Shown here piece by piece: positions 7,249 to 16,406 of a DNA stretch of 33,394 nt (its first letter is position 1; the number at the start of each line of letters is the position of its first letter). Below the pieces are notes generated by a model. It was given only the letters and a program-made list of their open reading frames with translations, was not told the origin of the DNA and ran no database searches. The stretch spans positions 1 through 33,394 of the forward strand of contig JANQLL010000006.1 of assembly GCA_028280605.1 (NCBI GenBank), in the 5' to 3' direction. This stretch comes from Candidatus Gastranaerophilales bacterium. GTDB lineage: Bacteria; Cyanobacteriota; Vampirovibrionia; Gastranaerophilales; JANQFW01. The translations under genes and the position numbers were made by a program.

Positions 7249-8496
7249 ATGGAAATAAATACAATTAAGCAAACAGATCCTGAAATAGCAGATTTGATTT
7301 TAAAAGAATTAGAAAGACAACAAAACACTATTGAGCTTATTGCAAGCGAAAATTTTACATCAGAAGCTACAATGGCAACAATGGGTACAGTTTTAACCAA
7401 CAAGTACGCAGAAGGTAAGCCACATAAACGTTATTATAATGGCTGCGAAGTTGTAGATGAAATAGAAATAATAGCACAGGAGAGGGCAAAAAAACTGTTC
7501 GGTGCAGACCACGCTAATGTGCAACCTCATAGTGGTGCTCAGGCCAATATGGCAGTATTTTTATATGCCTTAAAGGCCGGAGATAAAATTTTAGGAATGG
7601 ATTTGTCTAACGGCGGTCATTTGACTCACGGTTCAGCTGTCAACTTTAGTGGATTGTATTTTGATGTAGCAAGCTACAAGCTTGATGATCAAGGCTATAT
7701 TGATTATGATGATGTCGAAAAATTGGCTCTTGAGCATAAACCAAAACTTATTATATGTGGAGCTAGTAACTATCCTAGAATAATTGACTTTAAAAGATTT
7801 AGAGAAATAGCTGATAAAGTAGGTGCATACTTGCTTGCAGATATTGCACATATTGCAGGTCTTGTGGCAACGGGACTTCATCCTTCACCTGTAGGGCGTG
7901 CGCATTTTGTGACAACTACAACTCATAAAACATTAAGAGGTCCAAGAGGCGGTATGATTTTATGTGACGCAGAGCACGCATTGGGTATTGATAAAGCAGT
8001 ATTTCCCGGTATTCAAGGCGGACCTTTAGAGCACGTAATTGCAGCAAAAGCTGTTGCGTTTGGTGAAGCATTAAAGCCTGAGTTTAAGGAGTATTGTCAG
8101 AAAGTTATTGATAATGCCAAGGCTTTAGCTGATGCATTAATTGAAAATGGTCTTGACGTTGTAAGCAACGGCACTGATAATCACTTAATGACATTAGATC
8201 TTAGAAAGCTGGACCAAACAGGAAAAAAAGTTAGTGATGTGCTAGAAGAAGTGAATATCACAGCAAATAAAAATACTGTTCCAGATGATCCGAAAGGTCC
8301 TTTTGTTACAAGCGGTGTAAGGATAGGCACACCCGCAATTACTACAAGGGGCTTTAATACAGAAGATATGAAAATTGTTGGGAAAATTATTGCACAAACC
8401 GCTAAAAACCCTGATGACAAAGCAAAACTACAAGAGCTAAAACAAATGTCACTTGAATTAACGAAAAAATACCCATTGTATCCTGACATTGTTTAA
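7249..8496 (+). CDS. glyA: Serine hydroxymethyltransferase
   Basis: 415 residues, the normal length for bacterial GlyA. It is a cytosolic PLP enzyme that interconverts serine plus tetrahydrofolate with glycine plus 5,10-methylene-tetrahydrofolate, feeding one-carbon metabolism. Diagnostic blocks: [11 protein letters not shown] near residue 28-38, [55 protein letters not shown], and the PLP-lysine motif [14 protein letters not shown] (Lys227). C-terminal [14 protein letters not shown] is also standard. Ribosome site AAGGGA lies 6 nt before ATG. The 250-nt upstream region is AT-rich and shows no glycine riboswitch. Confidence 0.97.
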   Translation: MEINTIKQTDPEIADLILKELERQQNTIELIASENFTSEATMATMGTVLTNKYAEGKPHKRYYNGCEVVDEIEIIAQERAKKLFGADHANVQPHSGAQANMAVFLYALKAGDKILGMDLSNGGHLTHGSAVNFSGLYFDVASYKLDDQGYIDYDDVEKLALEHKPKLIICGASNYPRIIDFKRFREIADKVGAYLLADIAHIAGLVATGLHPSPVGRAHFVTTTTHKTLRGPRGGMILCDAEHALGIDKAVFPGIQGGPLEHVIAAKAVAFGEALKPEFKEYCQKVIDNAKALADALIENGLDVVSNGTDNHLMTLDLRKLDQTGKKVSDVLEEVNITANKNTVPDDPKGPFVTSGVRIGTPAITTRGFNTEDMKIVGKIIAQTAKNPDDKAKLQELKQMSLELTKKYPLYPDIV

Positions 8497-8575
8497 TGTA
8501 ATAATAAACACTGAAGTGTAAAATACTTAAAAAATTTGTAGTTGTATTTGGAGGGTATACGCAATTATTAGTTAT

Positions 8576-9637
8576 ATGCAACCTCATATGGCGGGCTTTA
8601 TCCTGACTTTTGTGTTAGCAGTAATTTTGGTTCCTTTAGTTAGAAAGCTATGTTTTAAAAAGGGACTGGTTGATGTACCTAACAATAGAAAAATTCATAC
8701 AAAACCAATTCCAAGACTAGGGGGAGTTGCAATTTGGATATCTTCAATTGCAGCTCTCCTATGGTTTATAAATACTACAGACTTTATCGATGTATCCCAT
8801 GGTTTTTGGGGCATTGTTGCAGGTGGTTCGTTAATGTTTTTGCTAGGTATAGTTGACGATATAAAAAACCTTAGCGCACGTACTAAATTATATGCCCAAA
8901 TTGGCATTACCATAGTGGCTTTTTTGCTTGGTGTAAGAATTGAAGCTCTATATAACCCAATAAATGCTCAGGTTGTATCTTTAGAAATATGGAGCTTTCC
9001 ATTTACTATGTTGTGGTTAGTAGGCATTACAAATGCTGTTAACTTTATAGACGGTGTAGATGGTTTGGCTGGAGGTATCACTACAATAAGTGCAGTAACA
9101 TTGGGTATGGTTGCTTTTTATACAGGACAACCTGATAGTGCGTTTATTGCTGCGTTACTTGCAGGTTCGACCATGGGGTTTTTAGTTTATAATTTTTATC
9201 CGGCAAAAATATTTATGGGTGATTCGGGATCGTTGTTTTCAGGATTTTTGCTGGCTGCATTGTCTGTAACAGGTGTTTTAAAAACAGTGACCGTAACAAT
9301 TTTAATGCCTATACTAATATTGGCAGTACCGATTTTAGATATTTCTTACTCCACATTTAGAAGGCTTTACAAAGGTAGAAATCCTTTTATGGCGGATTCT
9401 GAGCATATTCACCATAAGCTTTTAAAAGCAGGTTTTTCTCAAAATCAAACTGTAATAACTTTGTATACTTTATGTATTGGAGCGGGGTCTATAGCTATAA
9501 TAGATAAAGGAATTTATGAATATAGAGCTTATGCGGTGCTTGTGGTCACTATTTTATCAATAATGTTGGTACTTGCTCGAATTTCTACTTGGAAAAAATT
9601 TATAAAAAAACTGTACACAATGAAAATAAAGTATTAG
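8576..9637 (+). CDS. WecA/TagO/RgpG-type polyprenyl-phosphate GlcNAc-1-phosphate transferase
   Basis: 353 residues, multi-pass membrane enzyme that transfers a sugar-1-phosphate, usually GlcNAc-1-P, from its UDP form to polyprenyl phosphate. This is the first step of O-antigen, teichoic acid or other envelope glycan synthesis. Motifs: VPNNRKIHTKPIPRLGG at 34-50, the DD pair in GIVDDIKN (94-95), NFIDGVDGLAGG (156-167), FMGDSGS (213-219) and the histidine motif HIHHKLL (277-283). About ten or eleven membrane segments. MraY is less likely because of the HIHHK motif. The ribosome site is odd: GGAGGG at 8550-8555 lies 20 nt from the ATG but 8 nt from an in-frame ATT at 8564. The fusion glycosyltransferase gene 33 nt downstream is probably in the same operon. 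Confidence 0.92.
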   Translation: MQPHMAGFILTFVLAVILVPLVRKLCFKKGLVDVPNNRKIHTKPIPRLGGVAIWISSIAALLWFINTTDFIDVSHGFWGIVAGGSLMFLLGIVDDIKNLSARTKLYAQIGITIVAFLLGVRIEALYNPINAQVVSLEIWSFPFTMLWLVGITNAVNFIDGVDGLAGGITTISAVTLGMVAFYTGQPDSAFIAALLAGSTMGFLVYNFYPAKIFMGDSGSLFSGFLLAALSVTGVLKTVTVTILMPILILAVPILDISYSTFRRLYKGRNPFMADSEHIHHKLLKAGFSQNQTVITLYTLCIGAGSIAIIDKGIYEYRAYAVLVVTILSIMLVLARISTWKKFIKKLYTMKIKY

Positions 9638-9685
9638 AATAATAATTGTTAATATCGATCCAATAGCTGCATGGGGAAGAGTAAA

Positions 9686-11875
9686 ATGCATTTTTTCTTT
9701 GTTTCAGAAGACATAAATATTGATTTATACGTCCAGGGGACAAATTCAACCTCAACCAGAGAAAAGTATAAATTTAAATTAACTGCGCCATCTCAACAGG
9801 AAAAAGAGACAGGTGAATTTAAATTACATAATATATACCTATCAAATGTTATTCATTCCTTAATAAACAAAGAATTAGTTGCACAAGGCAAAGAAAATCC
9901 TATAGGCCTTTACGCTGACGCCGCAGCTGAACAAATTATGGCTCACCCGAAGTTTCCTAAAAATATTGGTGCTTTTGATGGGCAAAAAGTTCAATTAAGT
10001 GATTTTCAAGAAAAATTTTCATCTTTATCAGATAAAAAAGATATAAAAATTGCATTATTTTTAAGTTCTGCGCTTGGTGACCTATTAAGGGTATGTCGTG
10101 TAATAGAAATTTATCATAGCAAATTATCAAATTATTTTGATAAAGTATCTTTTGATGTGTTTCTGGATGATTCGGAAAACTATAAGTATATATTAGAGCA
10201 ATCTTATTATATTAATAACATATGCCAGTTGCCGATTTCTTTAAAAGAATTTTTTAACAGTTATGATGCCTATGTAGAACTGAACGAAATGCTGCACGAT
10301 TTTAATATGCAGGATAATATAGATACGCCTCTAATAGATATATTTTTGCAAGGGGTAAATATTGACAGTCACGGCATTGCGGATAGTGAAAAAAGAAATT
10401 TTATAAAAATAAGTCCTAAAGCAGAAAAAGAATTAGGCATGTTGGTAAGCTCTTTAAAGTCTTGTGGTAAAAGGCTTTTGTTATTTAATCCGCTTTCTTC
10501 AAATCCTATCAGGAGCATTCCTCAGGATTTTGTAAATAAAATTATTGATGAAATAATTGAAAAATCAGATTATCAAATAATATCTTTTTCTAAAATAAAT
10601 TATGATCACGAACGTTTTATTGATTTGGGCGAATATACAAACAGTACAGAAAATTTTCTTTATTTACTCTCGCAAATGGATGCAATTATAACTGTAGACA
10701 CGTCTGTTTACCATATAGCAGATGCTTTTAATATACCGACTTATGTAATATTTGCAACCCTGACTCCTCAGAGTCGTTGTAGGTATTATCCTTTAGTGGG
10801 CGGTATTAATATAGGTTCTGATAGATTACGGGGTAAATTTGTTAGCAATGATGCACAAGACCTTGAAGAATTAAATCGTGTTTATAGTGAAAATTTAGAT
10901 ATAAGTTTAATTTTAAGAAAATTAAAAGCTTTAGAAAAAGAAAAATTAAATAATTTACAGCAAAGAATTAATTGCCCAATTTGTGGTAATCCTAATTCTA
11001 CTGAATTGACAGACAGGTTAAAAGAGTTTAAATATATAACTTGCAGCAATTGCGAAACAGAATATTGTATTAATTTAAAAGATACTAAGATTGAATTAAA
11101 TAAATCACAAGATAGTACTAAAAGGTATGAAAAAGTTTTAGAATACTTAAAGCTCAAGCCTAATAAAACTAATCTGTTAGAAATTGGTTGTAAGACTGAT
11201 TATTTTATTCAAAATGCTAAAACTTTAGGTTATAAAGCTTATGGTTTGATATTAGCCCCAAATACCGATTTGAATTTTAATGATGATAACATTCAACAGA
11301 TTGATTCCTTGAAATATTCGTTGCCAAAGGATTATCCTGAAAAATATGGCGTGATTGTGACATTAAATTTAGAAAAATATACAGAAAATATTAGTTCACT
11401 TATCAGTTGTATAAAACAAAATCTGGAAAATAACGGCATTTGGATAATTGTAACCCCAAATAAAAATAGACTCTATTATAAACTAGGCAATATGAATCCG
11501 AATAATCATAAAGGTGTTGATTTTTCTGACTCTCCACCTGATTCTTTATTGCGCTTTACACCCAAGGGGCACAGTAATTTATTAAAACAAGCCGGCTTTA
11601 GTTTGATTTATCAGGGATCGGAAGGTATTACATCTGAATACTTGGATAATTGGTTAGGTGACCCTAAAAGTATAAAAGTAAAACATGGTGGTAAAAATTT
11701 GAAACTAAATCAGAGTCAAATTAAAAATAATATCTATGAATATACTGCACCGTTATTACCATCTTTGGAAGATAGTGGAAATTATATAATAACTGTAGCT
11801 CAGCTTACAGTTAGTGCGGAAAAACGTTATCAAAACAATATAAAGCTGGTTACTAATAATTTATTTGGTATGTAA
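9686..11875 (+). CDS. Fusion protein: GT9 heptosyltransferase-like domain, zinc ribbon, SAM methyltransferase-like domain
   Basis: 729 residues. I place the start at 9686, where GGGGA lies 8 nt upstream; an ATG at 9671 has no ribosome site. Residues about 105-400 are a glycosyltransferase family 9 domain: IALFLSSALGDLLRVCR is the N-terminal nucleotide-binding loop, LLFNPLSSNPIRSIP starts the second Rossmann half, and DAIITVDTSVYHIADAFNIP is the GT9 signature around its ADP-sugar site. At about 430-465 sits a C-x2-C / C-x2-C zinc ribbon (CPICGNPNS, CSNCETEYC). The rest (about 480-650) looks like a class I methyltransferase of the zinc-ribbon type used in sugar methylation. Its motif I reads LEIGCKTDYF, lacking the usual GxG. 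It likely modifies envelope glycan together with the upstream WecA-type enzyme. Acceptor and sugar unknown. Confidence 0.75.
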   Translation: MHFFFVSEDINIDLYVQGTNSTSTREKYKFKLTAPSQQEKETGEFKLHNIYLSNVIHSLINKELVAQGKENPIGLYADAAAEQIMAHPKFPKNIGAFDGQKVQLSDFQEKFSSLSDKKDIKIALFLSSALGDLLRVCRVIEIYHSKLSNYFDKVSFDVFLDDSENYKYILEQSYYINNICQLPISLKEFFNSYDAYVELNEMLHDFNMQDNIDTPLIDIFLQGVNIDSHGIADSEKRNFIKISPKAEKELGMLVSSLKSCGKRLLLFNPLSSNPIRSIPQDFVNKIIDEIIEKSDYQIISFSKINYDHERFIDLGEYTNSTENFLYLLSQMDAIITVDTSVYHIADAFNIPTYVIFATLTPQSRCRYYPLVGGINIGSDRLRGKFVSNDAQDLEELNRVYSENLDISLILRKLKALEKEKLNNLQQRINCPICGNPNSTELTDRLKEFKYITCSNCETEYCINLKDTKIELNKSQDSTKRYEKVLEYLKLKPNKTNLLEIGCKTDYFIQNAKTLGYKAYGLILAPNTDLNFNDDNIQQIDSLKYSLPKDYPEKYGVIVTLNLEKYTENISSLISCIKQNLENNGIWIIVTPNKNRLYYKLGNMNPNNHKGVDFSDSPPDSLLRFTPKGHSNLLKQAGFSLIYQGSEGITSEYLDNWLGDPKSIKVKHGGKNLKLNQSQIKNNIYEYTAPLLPSLEDSGNYIITVAQLTVSAEKRYQNNIKLVTNNLFGM

Positions 11876-11953
11876 GTAGTGTAAAATATATAAAAGCAGT
11901 TAGAATAGTAGATGATTATTATAAATAATAGTAGGATAACTAGGATATAAAAC

Positions 11954-12568
11954 ATGGATTATGATCAAGCAAAAGAATTTGAAGAATTTGATAAACTCTT
12001 TAAAGAAAACGTAAACAGACCACAAGAATTATGCGACACCTGTGGAAGATGTTGTAAATCTATTACAACATTCAATACTTATGAAGAATTAAAACAAATG
12101 GCTAAAGAAGATAAAGAAGAAGCATGGGTGTTTGTAGATTTTTTCAAGCGTTATCCAAGTATTGAAGAAGCCAGAAAAGTTGTGCCTGAGCAAGTTGATC
12201 AAGTTATAAAAGAGCTTTCTTATAACAAAGATTTTGATCTTAATACATTGTCATTTTACTACTGTCCTCATGTAACAGATGACGGGCTTTGTTCTGTATA
12301 TGAAACCCGACCATATTGCTGTAGGGTAGCACCAAGGCATGGGTGGTCATTAATGCCACCTGGGTGTGGGTTTGAAGGTTGGCAGTTTGAAGAAAGAGAA
12401 AAAATAAAAGCCTCCATAAGATATTTAAAAGAGTATCTTCAAAGAATAGAATTAGTTTATAATGAAGATGAAATAGTCCCGGGTAGAGATATGACGGTAA
12501 AAGAACTAAGGGATATGCTCACAAAAAAAATAGAACCCTGGGAAAGATATGGGTCTCTTTTTTGGTAA
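11954..12568 (+). CDS. YkgJ-family cysteine cluster protein (1)
   Basis: 204 residues. Cysteine pattern of the YkgJ/UPF0153 metal-binding family: LCDTCGRCCKS at about 27-37, then YYCPHVTDDGLCSVYETRPYCCRVAP at about 113-138, and PPGCGFEGW. Members are thought to chelate zinc or iron; their biochemical role is poorly defined. Ribosome site AGGA 8 nt before ATG. A second family member follows after 33 nt, so the two form a tandem pair, but they are only distantly similar outside the cysteines. Confidence 0.85.
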   Translation: MDYDQAKEFEEFDKLFKENVNRPQELCDTCGRCCKSITTFNTYEELKQMAKEDKEEAWVFVDFFKRYPSIEEARKVVPEQVDQVIKELSYNKDFDLNTLSFYYCPHVTDDGLCSVYETRPYCCRVAPRHGWSLMPPGCGFEGWQFEEREKIKASIRYLKEYLQRIELVYNEDEIVPGRDMTVKELRDMLTKKIEPWERYGSLFW

Positions 12569-12601
12569 AAAAGAATTAATAAATTTGGAGATAATATATA
12601 A

Positions 12602-13129
12602 ATGTCTAATATCCTCGAGAGAGTTAATAATTTATTAAAGCTTCCTCAACACTTATGTAATATGTGTGGTAATTGCTGTAGAATGGCAACATTCAAAGGC
12701 GGATTGTCTTATGAAGAAGTTTTGGAGCTGGCTAACAGTAAAGATGAAGATGAGTCTCAAGTTGTTGGGGCAAAAGATTTTTTGGCTATTTTTCAACCTT
12801 ATGTATCATCAGAAGAAGCAAAAAAAATAGCTCCTGAATTTACTGAATCGGTTTATGAAATATTTGGCAAGGACTCCAAAGTGGGTTTCTTTCATTGTAA
12901 ATTTTTGGGCAAAATGGGGGAAAAATATGGTTGCCTGATACACGAAGACAGACCACAGCTTTGCAGAATGTATCCGATTCCTCATGAGAGAACATTTTAT
13001 TTTCCTGAATGCGGTTTTAAAGAGCAAGGCCGAAAAAATTGGGAAGAAATAAAAAATATAATCAGCTCATTGGAAGAAAAAAGAGATCACCTGCAAAGTA
13101 AAGCAAAAGCTGAAGAAGAAAAAGAATAA
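12602..13129 (+). CDS. YkgJ-family cysteine cluster protein (2)
   Basis: 175 residues, same family as the upstream gene: LCNMCGNCCRMATF at about 19-32, FHCKFLGKMGEKYGCLIHEDRP, QLCRMYP and FPECGF. The C-terminus is a charged helix. GGAG lies 11 nt before the ATG. It ends at a strong intrinsic terminator, which closes the transcription unit that began with the previous gene or further upstream. Confidence 0.83.
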   Translation: MSNILERVNNLLKLPQHLCNMCGNCCRMATFKGGLSYEEVLELANSKDEDESQVVGAKDFLAIFQPYVSSEEAKKIAPEFTESVYEIFGKDSKVGFFHCKFLGKMGEKYGCLIHEDRPQLCRMYPIPHERTFYFPECGFKEQGRKNWEEIKNIISSLEEKRDHLQSKAKAEEEKE

Positions 13130-13168
13130 AAGTAAAACCGGCTTTTAACAGGTCGGTTTTACTTTTAT
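13128..13168. terminator. Intrinsic terminator
   Basis: AAAGTAAAACCG (13129-13140) pairs with CGGTTTTACTTT (13153-13164) in a perfect 12-bp stem followed by TATTTCTTT. It lies between convergent genes and could work in both directions. Confidence 0.85.
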
Positions 13169-13196
13169 TTCTTTAAATGAGATTATTTATGGATTC

Positions 13197-14486
13197 TTAG
13201 GACTGTTTATAATGCTCATCTAGCGCATGTAGCAGTTTATTTTGACCGTCTAAAAATTTAGCATTCTCGGCAATATGGATTTTTGTTAATTCACCACCAG
13301 CAGCTTCAATTTCTTCAATTTTGGATGCTAAATCAGAGTTTATCTTTTCTGTGTTGCGATTGTTAATTACAAATACTGCAGCTGGCTCAACTCTCTCATC
13401 TTGGCTGAGATCCATAATTGCTTTAAATGCATCAAAGTCAGTTGTATCATCACCACTATAGGATGCGATGATTTTTGCATTTGGAAATTTCTCAGCAACT
13501 GATTCTTTATACTTATTAAATAATCCTGTAAATACTGTTCCTTTATTTGAGCCTGGTGGTATCATCTCTAATACGCCAGAGCCATATATTAGCTTAAAAT
13601 TAGTATTATTTCCATCGTCTTTAGTAACATTTTTTACTCCATTTTCGTTTATTAAGCCTGCCAATTCTTTTTCCTTTGTTCCTTTTGATGCATCTGGCAG
13701 GATTACCTGAGCACCAGAATTTTTCATGATATTTAAAGCCTGTTTTAAAGCTTCTTTTCTGTCATCATCATTAGACTTTGGATTAAAGTGAAATGCATAA
13801 GCGCATTTTTTGTCTTCAACATTGACTATTTTATTTTTATCCGCAGCAATATTTTGTTTGTGACTGTTAACATTAATCCTGATTTTATTTAAAACTTCTT
13901 CCTCATGAGAAGAGATATTTGCTTTAATTTCAGTATTCTCCAGTTTTTCTAACCCATGTAAGCCTGATACAAATAATTTATTTGTCACTTGAGTAGTTTT
14001 GTATTTAGGTTTTTCAGAATGTCCTATTACTCGTAATAAGTCATTAATACCTCTTCCGGTGATAATGCCAGATTTAACATTAGGTAAAGTCAAATCAATA
14101 AGGTGGTCTACTGAATGACCAATTGGCTTGACTTTTGTAGGGTCTTTTTTTAATTCCTCTTGATTCACTAAATACGATAAGGTGCCGTCAAAATCAGAGG
14201 CTTTAAATAATGCAGAAGTTACACTTTTAGAGTCTCTTTGTCCCAGCTCACATAATTTTCCCTCAACAGATGCTACTACTTCTTTTCCTAGAGGGTTCAA
14301 TTTAGTTTCATTATTTTCTACTTTTGTAATGGTTGTGATCGGTAGCAATTCGGGCAACTTATTTTGCACGGGTTCTGGCAATAATTCTGTCAGCTCGTTT
14401 GGATATTTAACAGGAGCTGATGATTTTCCTTTAAACGTAACCGTAGATTGATAATAAGGAGGATTATAATTATCTTTAGTGTTCAT
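13197..14486 (-). CDS. Trehalose-6-phosphate phosphatase-like HAD hydrolase with lineage-specific N-terminal tail
   Basis: 429 residues from the ATG at 14486, which has AAGGAG 11 nt upstream; an in-frame ATG at 14543 has no ribosome site and would add 19 polar residues. The catalytic core matches the OtsB (HAD-IIB) family: ASDFDGTL with the nucleophile and acid/base aspartates (98 and 100), IITGRG, SGLHGLE, KKCAYAFHFN, a lysine in GSNKGTVF, and YSGDDTTDFDAF for magnesium binding. OtsB removes phosphate from trehalose-6-phosphate. No synthase gene lies nearby, so substrate is inferred. The protein is longer than typical OtsB (about 250-300 residues). The first 95 residues are extra and hold TVTFKGKSS, the F-x-G motif shared with other proteins here. 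A related mannosyl- or glucosylglycerate phosphatase role is possible. Confidence 0.8.
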   Translation of the reverse strand: MNTKDNYNPPYYQSTVTFKGKSSAPVKYPNELTELLPEPVQNKLPELLPITTITKVENNETKLNPLGKEVVASVEGKLCELGQRDSKSVTSALFKASDFDGTLSYLVNQEELKKDPTKVKPIGHSVDHLIDLTLPNVKSGIITGRGINDLLRVIGHSEKPKYKTTQVTNKLFVSGLHGLEKLENTEIKANISSHEEEVLNKIRINVNSHKQNIAADKNKIVNVEDKKCAYAFHFNPKSNDDDRKEALKQALNIMKNSGAQVILPDASKGTKEKELAGLINENGVKNVTKDDGNNTNFKLIYGSGVLEMIPPGSNKGTVFTGLFNKYKESVAEKFPNAKIIASYSGDDTTDFDAFKAIMDLSQDERVEPAAVFVINNRNTEKINSDLASKIEEIEAAGGELTKIHIAENAKFLDGQNKLLHALDEHYKQS

Positions 14487-14599
14487 GTTATAGTGTGCTC
14501 CTTGTGTGTCTTTTTTATGACTTTGTTTGTTTGAATTATGCATTGTAGTTCTCTATAGTTTGTTTTTGTTATTGAATTAAACTCCATCATTATATTCCT

Positions 14600-14830
14600 T
14601 TACGCATTTACGTCTAAATTTCCGGCTGTTGTTTTTTCAGGTACCGTATCTGGTTTTTTCTTCTTGATTTCTTGAAGTTTAATTGGATGATAATAAAGAG
14701 GATCCATATTATCATATTTAGTAGGTTGAGCCTCCCTAAATTCAACAGAAGATTGATTTTTTCCATTTTGTTTTTTGTGTTGGGGATATAGTTTTGTAGC
14801 CCCTTTAAAATTTAAAAAATTTGTTTCCAT
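14600..14830 (-). CDS. Small F-x-G motif protein of unknown function
   Basis: 76 residues, basic and hydrophilic, without membrane segment. It starts with LNFKGATK at residues 6-13, the same N-terminal motif as its neighbour. The part around residues 38-50 (TKYDNMDPLYYHP) and its DNA (GATAATAAAGAGGATCC, as read on the top strand) resemble the N-terminal stretch of the phosphatase downstream (NTKDNYNPPYYQS; GATAATAAGGAGGATT). This suggests local duplication. The ribosome site is poor, a GAGAGAGAGA run upstream. Probably transcribed with the phosphatase gene 114 nt downstream. Confidence 0.55.
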   Translation of the reverse strand: METNFLNFKGATKLYPQHKKQNGKNQSSVEFREAQPTKYDNMDPLYYHPIKLQEIKKKKPDTVPEKTTAGNLDVNA

Positions 14831-15016
14831 TTTATTTCTCTCTCTCTCTATTAAAGCTTAATGATAATAATTTATCCAGCTTTATACTTTTTATTATTTA
14901 ATAGGTTATAAAGCAAAACTTTTATAAACTTGTTAGGAAAATATATTGATCGAAATTATTCTTAACAATTTAAAAAAACAATTTTAAAATTTTAAAAAAA
15001 ATATTAATAAATAATT

Positions 15017-15039
15017 CAAATACACCCGGTCGGTATTTG
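15017..15039. promoter_or_regulatory. TetR-type operator-like palindrome upstream of the MFS gene
   Basis: CAAATAC (15017-15023) and GTATTTG (15033-15039) are perfect inverted 7-mers around ACCCGGTCG. The right half CCGGTCGGTATTT equals a common TetR-family half-site; the left half differs by a substitution and a one-base deletion. It sits 53 nt before the transporter ATG, where a repressor would act. No TetR gene is in the window. Confidence 0.5.
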
Positions 15040-15092
15040 TGGAATAATGAAATAGATATAAATATTCTGAAAAGTATTTTAGAGGAAGTATA

Positions 15093-16238
15093 ATGATAAC
15101 AAATAAACAGAATAAAAAAATGTATTTATATCTTTTGGTGATGACTATTTTGCTTGCGGTTGGATTTCAAGGCTGGAGAACAATTTTTAATAACTTTGCT
15201 GTTGAAAATGTAAATATTTCCGGTCAACAAATGGGCATTATTCAAAGTGTAAGAGAAATACCCGGGTTTCTTGCATTACTTGTTGTTTATTTGCTTATTT
15301 TTATAAAAGAGCATAAATTAGCTGCGCTTTCTTTGTTAATATTTGGCGTAGGTATCGGTATAACAGGATATTTGGATTCTTTTTGGGGAATAATTATATC
15401 AACATTAATAATGTCTTTTGGATTTCATTATTATGAAACTCTCAACCAGTCTTTGACCTTGCAATATTTTGATAAAACTGCTGCACCGCTTGTTTTGTCA
15501 AAGCTAAGAGCAATTGCTTCGGGGACTAATGTTCTGATTGGTGCTATAGTTTTTCTTCTGGCCAGTTTTTTAAATTATACCAATATATTTTTATTATTGG
15601 GTATTCTGGTATGTATTGGTGCAGGGTGGTGTCTTATGCAAAGCCCGCAGAGTGAGGACATACCCACACAGCATAAAAAAATGATATTTAGAAAACGTTA
15701 TTGGCTTTTTTACTCCTTAACAATGTTTGCAGGGGCCAGAAGGCAGATTTTTGTAGCTTTTGCAGTATTTTTGCTGGTGAAAAAGTTTGGTTTTACAGTC
15801 CAAGAGATTACGATTTTATTTGTTGTAAATAATATAATTAATTACTTTTTTATGCCGTATATAGGCAGGCTTATTAACAAAAAAGATGAGAGATTTGTTT
15901 TATCTATTGAGTATTTTTCTTTGATATTCATATTTTTAGCTTATGCGCTTGTCAGTTCAAAGTTAATAGTTGCGGCTTTGTACATTCTTGATCATATGCT
16001 ATTTGGGTTTTCTATTGCGATTAAGTCTAATTTCCAAAAACATGCCGATCCTTCGGACATTGCACCAAGCATGGCTGTTGGATTTACTATTAATCATATT
16101 GTTGCAGTTATTTTACCGGCTATTGGCGGGATGCTATGGATGTTTGATTATAAGATTCCTTTTATACTGGGTGCAGGCTTGAGTTTATGTTCGCTTGTAT
16201 TGGTGCAGTTTATCAGAAAACCAAAGGAAACCGCATGA
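15093..16238 (+). CDS. Major facilitator superfamily transporter
   Basis: 381 residues with about 12 hydrophobic segments and a polar central loop near 190-200 (SPQSEDIPTQHKK), typical of MFS permeases. FGVGIGITGYLDSFWG and the second-half loop GRLINKKDERF (a motif-A-like turn) support this. Substrate cannot be read from the sequence; efflux is suggested only by the operator-like palindrome in front. AGAGGA lies 6 nt before ATG. A perfect terminator follows. It starts about 260 nt from the divergent small gene at 14830. Confidence 0.85.
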   Translation: MITNKQNKKMYLYLLVMTILLAVGFQGWRTIFNNFAVENVNISGQQMGIIQSVREIPGFLALLVVYLLIFIKEHKLAALSLLIFGVGIGITGYLDSFWGIIISTLIMSFGFHYYETLNQSLTLQYFDKTAAPLVLSKLRAIASGTNVLIGAIVFLLASFLNYTNIFLLLGILVCIGAGWCLMQSPQSEDIPTQHKKMIFRKRYWLFYSLTMFAGARRQIFVAFAVFLLVKKFGFTVQEITILFVVNNIINYFFMPYIGRLINKKDERFVLSIEYFSLIFIFLAYALVSSKLIVAALYILDHMLFGFSIAIKSNFQKHADPSDIAPSMAVGFTINHIVAVILPAIGGMLWMFDYKIPFILGAGLSLCSLVLVQFIRKPKETA

Positions 16239-16258
16239 TCACTAAATAATTAAAAAAA

Positions 16259-16296
16259 ATAAAAGATAGTCTTAGTGACTATCTTTTATTTTTTTA
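16259..16296 (+). terminator. Intrinsic terminator of the MFS gene
   Basis: AAAAGATAGTC (16261-16271), loop TTAGT, GACTATCTTTT (16277-16287), then ATTTTTTTATT. The A-rich 5' side means it may also stop minus-strand transcripts from the tRNA. Confidence 0.9.
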
Positions 16297-16333
16297 TTAA
16301 ATTTTAATTTTTCTAGACTTAAACATGAAAAAA

Positions 16334-16406
16334 TACCCCCAAGGGAATTCGAATCCCTGCCGCCTCCGTGAAAGGGAGGTGTCCTAGGCCACTAGACGAT
16401 GGGGGC
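16334..16406 (-). tRNA. tRNA-Glu (anticodon TTC)
   Basis: A 73-nt cloverleaf reads on the minus strand: acceptor GCCCCCA with TGGGGGT, anticodon stem CCTCC/GGAGG around loop CTTTCAC, and T-arm AGGGA-TTCGAAT-TCCCT. The CCA end is not encoded. G1 pairs with U72 and the discriminator is A73, features typical of cyanobacterial and plastid tRNA-Glu and unlike E. coli (G1-C72, G73). A run of six T follows the 3' end. Its promoter is at 16502-16530. Confidence 0.97.
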
